A stretch of 64,000 nt of DNA from Kitasatospora sp. GAS204B (GCF_029892155.1 NZ_JARZAG010000019.1:1-64000), one strand, 5' to 3'; shown: positions 20,585 through 29,515, counted from the first letter of the stretch. Notes: generated from the letters alone by a model not told the origin. Program-made: numbers and translations.

Positions 20585-20973
20585 AGTACTTCTGGATCCA
20601 GCTGGTCCTCATCGTGGGCTCGCTGTCGCTGGCCCTGATGTTCATACGGCGCTGGGACCGGGCGAACACCCGTGCCTGGAAGCGCATAGCCTTCTCGTTC
20701 TTCGTCCTGGTCAACATCTACGCGGTACTGCGACCGACCGATGTCACCTGGTTCGCCAAGCAACTCGGCGTCGGTCGCGGCACCGACCTGGTGCTCTACG
20801 TCATGGTGCTGGGGATGGGCTTCCTGACGCTCAACACGTTCCTGCGCTTCCGCTCGCTGGAGAAGAAGCTGACCGACCTGGCCCGGACGGTGGCGATCAG
20901 CGAGGGCGTCCGCAGCAATGACGAGCGCCTCGCGCCCGAGGTGCTGGAATCCTCCGAGTCTGTGAAGGCCTGA
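20581..20973 (+). CDS. DUF2304 small membrane protein
   Basis: The protein has 130 residues. There are three hydrophobic segments (about 5-22, 36-52 and 68-85), with RFRSLEKKLTDLARTVA after the third, the DUF2304 pattern, and an acidic tail. Its ATG overlaps the stop of the DPM-type glycosyltransferase. DUF2304 proteins regularly sit beside polyprenyl-phosphate sugar synthases, and a partner or membrane-anchor role is probable but unproven. Confidence 0.87.
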   Translation: MKYFWIQLVLIVGSLSLALMFIRRWDRANTRAWKRIAFSFFVLVNIYAVLRPTDVTWFAKQLGVGRGTDLVLYVMVLGMGFLTLNTFLRFRSLEKKLTDLARTVAISEGVRSNDERLAPEVLESSESVKA

Positions 20974-20977
20974 TCCG

Positions 20978-21886
20978 GTGGCTGGCTTCGACTTCATGCT
21001 CCCGTACTACGGGGACGTGCGGCTGATGCAGGACGCGGTGCGAAGCGTCCTGGCCCAGACGGATCCCGACTTCCGGCTGGTCGTCGTCGACGACGGTCGG
21101 GAGCCCGAGGTACCGGGTTGGTTCGAGCAGCTGGGCGACGAGCGGGTCCACTACCTGCGCAACGAGCAGAACCTCGGCATCACCAAGAACTTCCAGAAGT
21201 GCGTCCAGCTCTCGCAGGCGGATCACGTGGTCATCATGGGCTGCGACGATCTGCTGCACCCGCACTACCTGCAGACCGTCAGGGCGATCCTGGAGGAGCA
21301 CCCCGAGGCGGGCATGGTCCAGCCGGGTGTCGAGGTGATCGACGGGAACGGAGTCGTCACCTCCGGACTGGCGGACCAGACCAAGCGTCGGCTGTACGCG
21401 CCCAAGGTCAACGGGCGCCGGGTGATGGCCGGAGAGGAACTGGCGGCCAGTGTGCTTCGGGGCAACTGGCTGTACTTCCCGTCCATCTGCTGGCGTGGTG
21501 AGGCGCTGCGCGCGGTCAACTTCCGGGACGACTACTCGGTCATCCAGGACCTCGCCCTGGTGGTCGACCTGCTGGAACTGGGCGAGCAGATGGTGATCGA
21601 CGAGAGCACCACGGTGTTCCGGTACCGGCGCCACGCTGTCAGCGAGTCGTCCGTGCAGGCCTTTTCCGGCACGCGCTTCACCGAGGCGGAGCGGTACTTC
21701 TCCGCGGTCGCCGACCGGTTGGACGCCCGTGGCTGGCCCAAGGCGGCCCGTGCGGCGCGTTTCCACAGCGCGTCCCGGCTGCACGCGCTGACCATGCTGC
21801 CCGGGGCGCTTCGTGCCGGCCGGGCCGACGGGGCCAAGCTGATGGCCCGGCACGCACTCACCGCGGGACGGCGCCAGGACGCCTGA
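20978..21886 (+). CDS. GT2 family glycosyltransferase
   Basis: The protein has 302 residues with a GTG start 4 nt after the DUF2304 stop. FMLPYYGDVRLMQDAVRSVL, VVVDDGREPE and MGCDDLLHP form the nucleotide-sugar and metal-binding parts of a GT-A fold. No membrane helices are evident. The acceptor-side region (about 170-300) is variable, so donor and acceptor are unknown; rhamnose from the neighbouring rml genes is a reasonable guess. It is the last gene of the rmlB-led operon, followed by a very long terminator. Confidence 0.9.
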   Translation: MAGFDFMLPYYGDVRLMQDAVRSVLAQTDPDFRLVVVDDGREPEVPGWFEQLGDERVHYLRNEQNLGITKNFQKCVQLSQADHVVIMGCDDLLHPHYLQTVRAILEEHPEAGMVQPGVEVIDGNGVVTSGLADQTKRRLYAPKVNGRRVMAGEELAASVLRGNWLYFPSICWRGEALRAVNFRDDYSVIQDLALVVDLLELGEQMVIDESTTVFRYRRHAVSESSVQAFSGTRFTEAERYFSAVADRLDARGWPKAARAARFHSASRLHALTMLPGALRAGRADGAKLMARHALTAGRRQDA

Positions 21887-21892
21887 TCGATT

Positions 21893-21958
21893 GTTGCCCT
21901 GAAGGCCGACTGCCCCCGCCGGACTCGTCCGGCGGGGGCAGTCGGCCTTCAGGGCAAC
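21893..21958. terminator. 31-bp perfect inverted repeat, bidirectional terminator
   Basis: 21893-21923 and 21928-21958 are exact reverse complements around a 4-nt CTCG loop. It lies between convergent genes, 7 bp after the plus-strand stop and 14 bp before the minus-strand stop. Confidence 0.9.
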
Positions 21959-21972
21959 GGCTCAGCAGAGGA

Positions 21973-23721
21973 TCAACCCCCGAGCCGGCTGGGCTCGGTG
22001 GCCGACTTCAGCGGATACGGGTTCCCACCCGAACAGGACAGGACGTCCGGGGCCTGCCGCTTCTGCAGCAGGGTGCTCAGGTCGCCCGGGCTGCTGGTGC
22101 ACGTGCCGCCCGGGGCGTACCGAGAGCAGTGGCCGTGCGCGTCCGCGGTGCTCTGTGCGATCCAGGCGAGCATCCCGGCACTGTCGCGGTTCGGGTCCTC
22201 CGGCATGTACTTGCTGGCGGTGGCGGAACCGGCCATGCCGTACAGCAGGCCCAGTGCGCACAGCGTCCCGAGGGCGACCGGCCGTCGCACGGCGGCTCCC
22301 AGGTGCCACCCCGCACCCTGCGCGGCATCCGGTGCCGAGGCCCGCCCCGCGTACCGGCCGACGGCCAGGTAGGCGGCGAGCCCGGTGAGGACCAGCAGGC
22401 AGTACAGGAGCTGGGCACTGGTCCTCGGGTAGAGCATGACCGCCTGGTCGTGTTCCATGTGCGAGGCGAACCAGTAGCGCATGACCAGCGCGCTGGCCGT
22501 GCAGGCAGCGGCGGCCAGCACACCGGCATGCCGCACCCCGAGCGCCAGCGCGACGCCGGCACCGACGATCAGCAGGATGCTGAAGACGCCGACACCGCCG
22601 AGCTCACCGGGCGGCGGCCAGGAACCGAGCGCGTCCGAGCCGGGCAGGTCGTCGCGCCACATCGCGACATAGGTCGGCTCGGTGAGGGTGTCGAAGTAGC
22701 AGTACCGGTCGACGGTCGACCCCGCCGCGGTGAACAGCTGGACGGCGTACGTTCCGGCGACCAGGAGGAAGGCGGCGAGCGTCGAGCCCAGTCCGATCAG
22801 TGCGGTCACCAGCGCCCGCCCGCCCCCGCTGCGCACCAGCCGGACCAGCATCGCCAGCGTCAGCGCGCCGACACCCAGCGCGGACCAGACGAACCACCCC
22901 GAGTAGAGGAGGAAGAGCCCGCCGAGCACCAGGCCGAGCGCGCCGCCGAGCACCGCGGCGTGCTTGCGGCGGATCACCTCGGAGCGCAGGACCAGCTGGA
23001 GCAGCTTGCCGAGCAAGGGGACGAGGGCCACCAGCACGATGTTGGTGTACGGCTTGTACGGCTGCACCAGCGGGAGCGCGGCCGTGACGCCGATCCCCAG
23101 GGCCCAGAGCGGCGGGAGGAGCAGGCGCCAGGACAGGTAGGCCACCGGCCCGATCATGGCGGTGAAGACCAGCCCCAGCAGCTTCAGCGCGTGGCCGACG
23201 TCATCACCGGTGAAGATCTGCGCGACCCAGGCGACCAGGTGCGGGAACAGTGGCGGGTAGGCGGGGTCCAGCGGCTTGCCGTCGATGATCGCCTGCGCCC
23301 AGGCCTGAAGGGCTCCCGAGTCGCCCGTCAGTCCGTAGAGTGGCGCGTTGGTGCCGTGCAGGGCCAGCGCGACCCCCGCCGCCGTCACCCCGGTGCACAG
23401 GCCGGCCAGAGCGGCCGACGCGAGCCGCAGCGGTGCCATCGGCCAGCGGCGCATCGCGGGCATCGCGATCAGCAGGACCACCCCGAGCAGGAGCAGCAGC
23501 CGCAGCTGCAGGGCGGCGAGCCCGCTCACCTGGCCGACCCGGGAGACCGGATCGATCGTCACGAAGCTCGCGAGCCACGTCATCAGCAGTGCGGCAGTGG
23601 TGGCCACCAGGCCCTCGGTGGCGAGCGACAGTCCGGACGTCCGGTCCAGCGGGAGTTCGGCTCCTGAGACGCGATGCCTGGTTCTACGTGCCAGGTTGGT
23701 AGGAGCTGAGCTGATCGTCAC
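21973..23721 (-). CDS. AftA-like polytopic membrane glycosyltransferase (copy 1)
   Basis: The protein has 582 residues. The GTG at 23721 is supported by AGGA 8 nt upstream; the frame runs further but the added part is low quality. There are about 11-12 hydrophobic segments, an early external loop with GDSGALQAWAQ (about 133-143), then YPPLFPHLVAW, KPYTNIVLVALVPLL, and a C-terminal external tail with CSRYAPGGTC and CSG. This layout resembles the GT-C arabinofuranosyltransferase AftA of mycobacteria and corynebacteria. It is a paralogue of the gene at 24063-25847. It probably transfers a polyprenyl-linked sugar to a wall polymer (inference). Confidence 0.78.
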   Translation of the reverse strand: MTISSAPTNLARRTRHRVSGAELPLDRTSGLSLATEGLVATTAALLMTWLASFVTIDPVSRVGQVSGLAALQLRLLLLLGVVLLIAMPAMRRWPMAPLRLASAALAGLCTGVTAAGVALALHGTNAPLYGLTGDSGALQAWAQAIIDGKPLDPAYPPLFPHLVAWVAQIFTGDDVGHALKLLGLVFTAMIGPVAYLSWRLLLPPLWALGIGVTAALPLVQPYKPYTNIVLVALVPLLGKLLQLVLRSEVIRRKHAAVLGGALGLVLGGLFLLYSGWFVWSALGVGALTLAMLVRLVRSGGGRALVTALIGLGSTLAAFLLVAGTYAVQLFTAAGSTVDRYCYFDTLTEPTYVAMWRDDLPGSDALGSWPPPGELGGVGVFSILLIVGAGVALALGVRHAGVLAAAACTASALVMRYWFASHMEHDQAVMLYPRTSAQLLYCLLVLTGLAAYLAVGRYAGRASAPDAAQGAGWHLGAAVRRPVALGTLCALGLLYGMAGSATASKYMPEDPNRDSAGMLAWIAQSTADAHGHCSRYAPGGTCTSSPGDLSTLLQKRQAPDVLSCSGGNPYPLKSATEPSRLGG

Positions 23722-24062
23722 TTCAGGATCCTGTCGATGAGCGGAAGGTGCGTCACGGTGATTGTGTCGAGACCCTGGTTTGAGTCCACCACTACGGGCT
23801 CGGGGCTCCGGACCAGAGGGACGTGGTGGGTGCCACCGTCGGTTGCGTGCGAACGCCCGACCGCATCCGCACGGGCACTGGACCCACGGTATGGTGCGCC
23901 CGAACGGACTAATAGCATGAGCGTGCGCCCGTAGCATCGGATGACTTTCAGGTAAGCGGCTATCCATGTGGTAACCACGGCGCGTTGCCGGCGGCCTCCT
24001 TGTCGATGTGGCCCCACTGTCCATGGCTCGCGGCACCAAGCCGCCCTACGGAAGCGATCGAT
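23722..24062. promoter_or_regulatory. Divergent promoter region of the two AftA-like genes
   Basis: This 341-bp gene-free spacer must hold both promoters. Two TAGCAT hexamers (23913-23918 and 23932-23937) and TATGGT (23890-23895) are -10 candidates for the plus gene, but none has a convincing -35. No operator-like palindrome was seen. Confidence 0.35.
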
Positions 24063-25847
24063 ATGGCCGACTTGGCCCACGAACCGGCGAGCGGTGCTCC
24101 TGGTGCAGCCCGGAAAACGGTGCACCTGACCGCTTCCGCACCGCCCGCCGAGGCTGGCCGCCTCCGTCTGCGGCCGTGGCAACTGCGGCTCTCCGAGGCC
24201 GTGGTCAGCGTCGTCGCCGCACTCGGCTACACCGCGTTGTGCCGTCACATCAGCGTCAACCCGCTCAACCGGATCGGCCAGGTCAGCGGTCTCGCCACGC
24301 TGCAGGAGTACGTGGCGCTGATCGGGCTGCCGCTGCTGGCGGTGCTGCTCTACGCCGCCTACCGCGGCACACTGCGGCAGTACGAGCTGGCCAAGCGGCT
24401 GGTCTGCGCGGCCCTGGCCGGCCTGGCGACCGGCGTCGTCGCCGGCGGGGTCGTGGTGGCACTGCGGGGAACGCCCTGGCCGCTGGGCGGCCAGGAGGGC
24501 GACCCCAGCGTCCTGATCGACATGGCCACCTCGATCATGCACGGCAAGGGCATCGGCGTCTATCCGCCCGCGTTCCCCGCCGCGATGGCGGCCTGGTCGG
24601 AGATGCGCTACGGCGGAGTGGGCGGCGCCGGGTACGCGCTGCACGACCTGCAGATCATCTGCAGCGCGCTGGTCGGTCCGATGTCCTACCTGGCCTGGCG
24701 CCTCCTGCTGCGTCCGTTCTGGGCGCTGCTCATCGCGGTCCCGGCCGCGGTGGTCTTCCTGGACCCGATCCGGCCGTACAGCCACGTCGTCATGATCATG
24801 CTGCTGCCGCTGCTGGCCGCCTTCATGCGCGAGCTGCGCCGCACCGAGCGCCGGTCGGTGCGGTCCGCCCTGCTGCTCGGCGTCGGCTTCGGCGTCGTCT
24901 TCGGGCTGATGTTCCTCTGGTACTCGGGCTGGTACCTGTGGTCGGCGCCCGGCGTGTTGGTGCTGGCGCTCCTGCTCTTCCCGTGGCGCAAGGGCCGGGC
25001 GGCGATCACCTCGGCCGCCGCCTTCGTGGTCAGCGCCGGGGTCGCCTTCGCGGTGGTGGGCGCGCCGCTGATCTACGAGATCGTGCGCCTCGGTGCCTCG
25101 ACGCCTGACCGGTACGCCTACCTCTCGGTCTACGCGGACCCGACGTACGTGCTCGGCTGGATGTCGGACCGCTCGGGCCAGCTGACCTACGACACCTGGC
25201 CGGCGGCCGGCGAGCTCTCGGGCCAGACCGGGTTCGCGGTGCTGCTGCTGCTGGGCGTCGGCCTCGGGATGGGTCTGGCGCTGCGGAACATCGCGGTGCG
25301 GACCGCCGCGGCCGTGCTGGCCGGCGCCTGGCTGATGCGCTTCTACTACGCCGGGAACATGGAGCGCACCCAGCAGATCCAGCTCTACCCCCGGACCACC
25401 TGGATCATCATGTACTGCCTGATGATCCTGGCCGTCCTGGGCCTGATGGCCCTGGTCCAGCGCGGTACCGGCTGGCTCGACCGGGCGCTGCGGGCCAAGG
25501 ACTCGGCCGTCGGCGTCATCTCGCCGCGGGTGCTGGGGCAGCTCTCGGCCGGCATGGTGTGCGCGGTCGCCCTGTTCGCGACCATGGGCGCCTCGTGGTC
25601 GATCAACCGCTACATGCCCGAGTCGTCCGAGACCTCCATGGGCATCGACGCCTACCGGGCGCAGGAGGTCAAGAAGGCGGACGGGACGTGTCCCAAGTAC
25701 TCGCCGGTCACGAAGTGTGCCGACCACATCGTCAAGGACTGGAAGCCCACGCCTGACACCGGCCTCTGGTGCTCCGGCATCCCGACCGAGGACTGGCCGG
25801 CCGTCTGCGGCCGCCCGGCGCCGTGGGTCACCGGCACCAAGAACTAG
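24063..25847 (+). CDS. AftA-like polytopic membrane glycosyltransferase (copy 2)
   Basis: The protein has 594 residues. The ATG at 24063 has GGAAG upstream and gives MADLAHEP. Hydrophobic segments, IGQVSGLA, the external loop GDPSVLIDMAT, YPPAFPAAMAAW, RPYSHVVMIMLLPLL and the Cys-rich tail (CPKYSPVTKC, CSG) align in order with the divergent paralogue. The shared CxxYxPxxxC motif suggests a disulphide-stabilised extracytoplasmic domain. AftA-type GT-C enzymes use polyprenyl-phosphate sugars outside the membrane. It is the last gene before the S10 operon. Confidence 0.78.
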   Translation: MADLAHEPASGAPGAARKTVHLTASAPPAEAGRLRLRPWQLRLSEAVVSVVAALGYTALCRHISVNPLNRIGQVSGLATLQEYVALIGLPLLAVLLYAAYRGTLRQYELAKRLVCAALAGLATGVVAGGVVVALRGTPWPLGGQEGDPSVLIDMATSIMHGKGIGVYPPAFPAAMAAWSEMRYGGVGGAGYALHDLQIICSALVGPMSYLAWRLLLRPFWALLIAVPAAVVFLDPIRPYSHVVMIMLLPLLAAFMRELRRTERRSVRSALLLGVGFGVVFGLMFLWYSGWYLWSAPGVLVLALLLFPWRKGRAAITSAAAFVVSAGVAFAVVGAPLIYEIVRLGASTPDRYAYLSVYADPTYVLGWMSDRSGQLTYDTWPAAGELSGQTGFAVLLLLGVGLGMGLALRNIAVRTAAAVLAGAWLMRFYYAGNMERTQQIQLYPRTTWIIMYCLMILAVLGLMALVQRGTGWLDRALRAKDSAVGVISPRVLGQLSAGMVCAVALFATMGASWSINRYMPESSETSMGIDAYRAQEVKKADGTCPKYSPVTKCADHIVKDWKPTPDTGLWCSGIPTEDWPAVCGRPAPWVTGTKN

Positions 25848-25855
25848 CAGAGGCG

Positions 25856-25893
25856 ATCGGGGCCGGCGTGGTGCAGACCACGGCGGCCCCGAT
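25856..25893 (+). terminator. Terminator after AftA-like copy 2
   Basis: The left arm 25856-25872 pairs with 25877-25893 (16 base pairs, one G-G mismatch, loop GCAG). It separates the glycopolymer locus from the S10 operon leader. Confidence 0.8.
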
Positions 25894-26312
25894 TCGCGTT
25901 CCCACCTCCCGCTATGGCAGGATGTCCAAGTTGCTCGGTTGAGTGCCGATGCTGCGCGCCTCCCGTCGGGAGGACCGGAAGCGAGTCCCAAGTACTCGTC
26001 GTTCCCGTGATGGCCGTTCATGTGTTCACGTGCTCTGTGTGAACGCAGTGGTGTGTAAGCGACACCGCGGCAGCTGCGGGGCGGACGTACGGGAATCTTC
26101 CGGGAAGCGTGGGCGGGGCCTCGACCCGGCGTTCTGTGGGTGCAAGGCAATCCGGATCCTCTGGAAGAGGGCTTTCCCTTTTCTTAAGCGCGGGCGCGAC
26201 ACGCCCGAGCGCGGGGGCCGGAGGGTAGCCACCCAGGGGTGCCACCGGACCAGTCCACCGGACGACTTCGGCAGCAGAAGCAGCAGACGAGACAAAGGAC
26301 TACTGAGTAGCC
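25894..26312 (+). promoter_or_regulatory. S10 operon upstream region
   Basis: This 419-bp stretch has no credible gene. It must contain the S10 promoter and a leader. GTTCAC and GTGAAC (about 26024-26044) form a loose inverted repeat with a 9-nt spacer. I see no textbook -35/-10 pair; CAGGAT at 25918-25923 is a weak -10 candidate. Confidence 0.45.
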
Positions 26313-26621
26313 ATGGCGGGACAGAAGATCCGCATCCGGCTCAAGGCCTACGACCACGAGGTCATCGACTCCTCGGCGAAGAAGATCGTCGAGACGGTGA
26401 TTCGTACTGGTGCGCAGGTCGCGGGCCCGGTGCCGCTGCCCACTGAGAAGAACGTGTACTGCGTCATCCGCTCGCCGCACAAGTACAAGGACTCGCGCGA
26501 GCACTTCGAGATGCGCACTCACAAGCGTCTGATCGACATCCTCGACCCGACCCCGAAGACCGTTGACTCGCTGATGCGCCTCGACCTTCCGGCCGGCGTC
26601 GACATCGAGATCAAGCTCTGA
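26313..26621 (+). CDS. rpsJ: 30S ribosomal protein S10
   Basis: The protein has 102 residues, full length, beginning GQKIRIRLKAYDHEVID and containing the conserved SPHKYKDSREHFEMRTHKR. S10 binds the 30S head and, as NusE, takes part in antitermination. It is the first gene of the S10 operon, with a leader of up to about 400 nt free of genes. rplC follows after 14 bp. Confidence 0.98.
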   Translation: MAGQKIRIRLKAYDHEVIDSSAKKIVETVIRTGAQVAGPVPLPTEKNVYCVIRSPHKYKDSREHFEMRTHKRLIDILDPTPKTVDSLMRLDLPAGVDIEIKL

Positions 26622-26635
26622 GAGGCGCGACGAAG

Positions 26636-27283
26636 ATGGCAAAGCAGATTAAGGGAATCCTGGGCGAGAAGCTCGGCATGACCCAGGTCTGGGACGAGAA
26701 CAACCGGATCGTTCCGGTGACCGTCGTCAAGGCCGGGCCCAATGTCGTGACCCAGGTTCACACCGCCGACAGCACGAGCGGCTACGACGCCGTGCAGATC
26801 GGCTTCGGCGAGATCGACCCCCGCAAGGTGAACAAGCCCCTCGCGGGTCACTTCGCCAAGGCCGGTGTCACCCCGCGCCGCCACCTGGTCGAGCTGCGTA
26901 CCTCGGACGCCTCCGAGTACACGCTGGGCCAGGAGATCACCGCCGAGCTGTTCGAGGCGGGTGTCAAGGTCGACGTGACCGGCACCTCCAAGGGCAAGGG
27001 CTTCGCCGGTGTCATGAAGCGTCACAACTTCAAGGGCCTCGGCGCCGGTCACGGCGTGCAGCGCAAGCACCGTTCGCCCGGCTCGATCGGTGGCTGCGCC
27101 ACCCCGGGTCGCGTGTTCAAGGGCATGAAGATGGCCGGCCGGATGGGCCACGAGCGCGTGACCACCCAGAACCTGACCATCCACGCCGTTGACGCGGAGA
27201 AGGGGCTGCTCCTGATCAAGGGAGCGATCCCGGGCCCGAACGGCGGCCTCGTCCTCGTCCGCACCGCGGCGAAGGGGCTGTGA
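26636..27283 (+). CDS. rplC: 50S ribosomal protein L3
   Basis: The protein has 215 residues. GILGEKLGMTQVWDE at the N-terminus and GTSKGKGFAGVMKRHNF plus GRMGHERVT in the middle are family signatures. L3 is an early-assembly 50S protein whose central loop reaches the peptidyl-transferase centre. It is second in the S10 operon, 14 bp after rpsJ, with rplD 4 bp downstream. Confidence 0.98.
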   Translation: MAKQIKGILGEKLGMTQVWDENNRIVPVTVVKAGPNVVTQVHTADSTSGYDAVQIGFGEIDPRKVNKPLAGHFAKAGVTPRRHLVELRTSDASEYTLGQEITAELFEAGVKVDVTGTSKGKGFAGVMKRHNFKGLGAGHGVQRKHRSPGSIGGCATPGRVFKGMKMAGRMGHERVTTQNLTIHAVDAEKGLLLIKGAIPGPNGGLVLVRTAAKGL

Positions 27284-27287
27284 GGAT

Positions 27288-27965
27288 ATGAGCACCATTG
27301 ACATCCTGTCGCCCTCGGGCGACAAGACCGGCAGCCTCGAGCTGCCCGCCGAGATCTTCGACGCCAAGGTCAGCGTTCCGCTGATGCACCAGGTCGTCGT
27401 GGCGCAGCTCGCTGCGGCCCGTCAGGGCACCCACAAGGTCAAGACTCGCGGCGAGGTCCGAGGCGGCGGCCGCAAGCCGTACCGCCAGAAGGGCACCGGC
27501 CGGGCTCGTCAGGGCTCGACCCGCGCGCCGCAGTTCGCGGGCGGTGGCGTCGTCCACGGCCCGAAGCCGCGCGACTACTCGCAGCGGACCCCGAAGAAGA
27601 TGATCGCCGCCGCGCTTCGCGGTGCGCTCACCGACCGGGCCCGCCACGAGCGCATTCACGTCATCACCGACGTGACCGCGACCGAGGCGCCGTCGACCAA
27701 GGCCGCCAAGGGCCTGTTCGGCAAGATCACCGAGCGCAAGAACATCCTCCTCGTCGTCGAGCGTGCCGACGAGCTGGGTCTGAAGAGCGCCCGCAACCTG
27801 CCGAACGTGCACATCGTGGACGCCGGTCAGCTGAACACCTACGACGTGCTCGTCTCCGACGATGTGGTCTTCACCCAGGCTGCTTTCGAGCGTTTCGTAG
27901 CGGGTCCCGCTGCGTCCGCCAAGGCTGTGGCTGCTGAGGGCGAGCTCGAAGGGAGCGCCGCCTGA
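27288..27965 (+). CDS. rplD: 50S ribosomal protein L4
   Basis: The protein has 225 residues. The extended loop RGGGRKPYRQKGTGRARQGS, which lines the peptide exit tunnel, is intact. The C-terminus has the Ala/Glu-rich extension common in actinobacteria. In enterobacteria L4 represses this operon; no equivalent leader is evident here. The stop overlaps the rplW start by one base (TGATG). Confidence 0.98.
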   Translation: MSTIDILSPSGDKTGSLELPAEIFDAKVSVPLMHQVVVAQLAAARQGTHKVKTRGEVRGGGRKPYRQKGTGRARQGSTRAPQFAGGGVVHGPKPRDYSQRTPKKMIAAALRGALTDRARHERIHVITDVTATEAPSTKAAKGLFGKITERKNILLVVERADELGLKSARNLPNVHIVDAGQLNTYDVLVSDDVVFTQAAFERFVAGPAASAKAVAAEGELEGSAA

Positions 27966-28285
27966 TGGCTGCAGACATCACGAGCAAGACGTTCACGGAC
28001 CCCCGTGACGTTCTGGTGAAGCCGGTCATCTCCGAGAAGAGCTACGCGCTCCTCGACGAGAACAAGTACACGTTCGTCGTGTCGCCCGGTGCCAACAAGA
28101 CCCAGATCAAGCAGGCCGTCGAGGCGGTCTTCTCGGTCAAGGTCGAGTCCGTCAACACGCTCAACCGTCAGGGCAAGCGCAAGCGCTCCAAGACGGGCTT
28201 TGGCAAGCGCAAGGACACCAAGCGCGCCATCGTGACGCTGGCTGAGGGCAACCGCATCGACATCTTCGGTGGTCCGGTCTCCTAA
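27965..28285 (+). CDS. rplW: 50S ribosomal protein L23
   Basis: The protein has 106 residues. DPRDVLVKPVISEKSY and the internal NTLNRQGKRKR loop are typical of L23, which sits at the tunnel exit and binds trigger factor and SRP. Its start overlaps the rplD stop, so translation is coupled. rplB follows after 43 bp. Confidence 0.98.
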   Translation: MAADITSKTFTDPRDVLVKPVISEKSYALLDENKYTFVVSPGANKTQIKQAVEAVFSVKVESVNTLNRQGKRKRSKTGFGKRKDTKRAIVTLAEGNRIDIFGGPVS

Positions 28286-28328
28286 CGGGGATCGTGATCG
28301 TCGATAAGGACGAGGACGAGAGAGCCAA

Positions 28329-29165
28329 ATGGGCATCCGCAAGTACAAGCCGACTACGCCGGGCCGTCGTGGCTCCAGCGTGGCCGACTTCGTAGAGATC
28401 ACGCGGTCCACGCCGGAGAAGTCGCTGGTTCGCCCCCTGCACAGCAAGGGCGGCCGTAACAACGCCGGTCGTATCACCGCTCGCCACCAGGGTGGCGGCC
28501 ACAAGCGCGCTTACCGAGTGATCGACTTCCGTCGTCACGACAAGGACGGCGTGCCGGCCAAGGTCGCGCACATCGAGTACGACCCCAACCGCACCGCGCG
28601 CATCGCGCTGCTGCACTACGCGGACGGCGAGAAGCGCTACATCATCGCCCCGCGTGGCATCACCCAGGGTGACCGGATTGAGAACGGCCCGACGGCCGAC
28701 ATCAAGCCGGGCAACAACCTGCCGCTGCGCAACATCCCGGTCGGTACCACCATCCACGCGGTGGAGCTGCGTCCCGGTGGCGGTGCCAAGATGGCCCGCT
28801 CCGCGGGTTCCGGCATCCAGCTGCTCGCCCGTGAGGGTCGCATGGCGCACCTGCGCATGCCCTCCGGTGAGATCCGCCTGGTCGACGTGCGCTGCCGCGC
28901 CACCGTCGGCGAGGTCGGCAACGCCGAGCAGTCGAACATCAACTGGGGCAAGGCCGGCCGTATGCGCTGGAAGGGCGTTCGCCCGACCGTGCGTGGTGTG
29001 GCCATGAACCCGATCGACCACCCGCACGGTGGTGGTGAGGGTAAGACCTCTGGTGGTCGCCACCCGGTCTCGCCGTGGGGCCAGAAGGAGGGTCGCACCC
29101 GTAAGCCCGGCAAGGCTTCGGACGCCCTCATCGTGCGCCGCCGCAAGACCAACAAGAAGCGCTAG
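28329..29165 (+). CDS. rplB: 50S ribosomal protein L2
   Basis: The protein has 278 residues, the standard length. GIRKYKPTTPGRRGSSV at the N-terminus and NPIDHPHGGGEGKTSGG near the C-terminus (with the conserved His needed for peptidyl-transferase activity) are intact. L2 is a core 23S rRNA-binding protein. A GAGGACGAGAG stretch provides the ribosome-binding site. It is part of the S10 operon, with rpsS 11 bp downstream. Confidence 0.98.
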   Translation: MGIRKYKPTTPGRRGSSVADFVEITRSTPEKSLVRPLHSKGGRNNAGRITARHQGGGHKRAYRVIDFRRHDKDGVPAKVAHIEYDPNRTARIALLHYADGEKRYIIAPRGITQGDRIENGPTADIKPGNNLPLRNIPVGTTIHAVELRPGGGAKMARSAGSGIQLLAREGRMAHLRMPSGEIRLVDVRCRATVGEVGNAEQSNINWGKAGRMRWKGVRPTVRGVAMNPIDHPHGGGEGKTSGGRHPVSPWGQKEGRTRKPGKASDALIVRRRKTNKKR

Positions 29166-29176
29166 GAGCAGGTCAG

Positions 29177-29458
29177 ATGCCGCGCAGTCTCAAGAAGGGC
29201 CCCTTCATCGACGGCCACCTCATCAAGAAGGTGGACGTACAGAATGAAGCCGGTACCCAGAACGTCATCAAGACCTGGTCCCGCCGCTCCGTGATCAGCC
29301 CGAGCATGCTCGGTCACACGATCGCGGTCCACGATGGTCGCAAGCACGTCCCGGTGTTCGTCACCGAGTCGATGGTCGGCCACAAGCTGGGCGAGTTCGC
29401 TCCGACCCGCACCTTCCGCGGCCACGTCAAGGACGACCGCAAGTCGAAGCGTCGCTAG
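29177..29458 (+). CDS. rpsS: 30S ribosomal protein S19
   Basis: The protein has 93 residues, full length. PRSLKKGPFIDGHLIKKV and GHKLGEFAPTRTFRGH are family signatures. S19 forms a complex with S13 in the 30S head and contacts the A-site tRNA region. It is in the S10 operon between rplB and rplV. Confidence 0.98.
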   Translation: MPRSLKKGPFIDGHLIKKVDVQNEAGTQNVIKTWSRRSVISPSMLGHTIAVHDGRKHVPVFVTESMVGHKLGEFAPTRTFRGHVKDDRKSKRR

Positions 29459-29515
29459 TCGCCTGAGCTTCACCGCCAGAACGACTCAATGACTTACTCC
29501 ATTAAGGGGACAACC

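Noticed and set aside
12922..25847. Glycopolymer locus as a recent foreign island
   Set aside because: Third-position GC and codon use look like the neighbours, and no transposase, integrase, tRNA or flanking repeat was seen; no direct sign of recent transfer.
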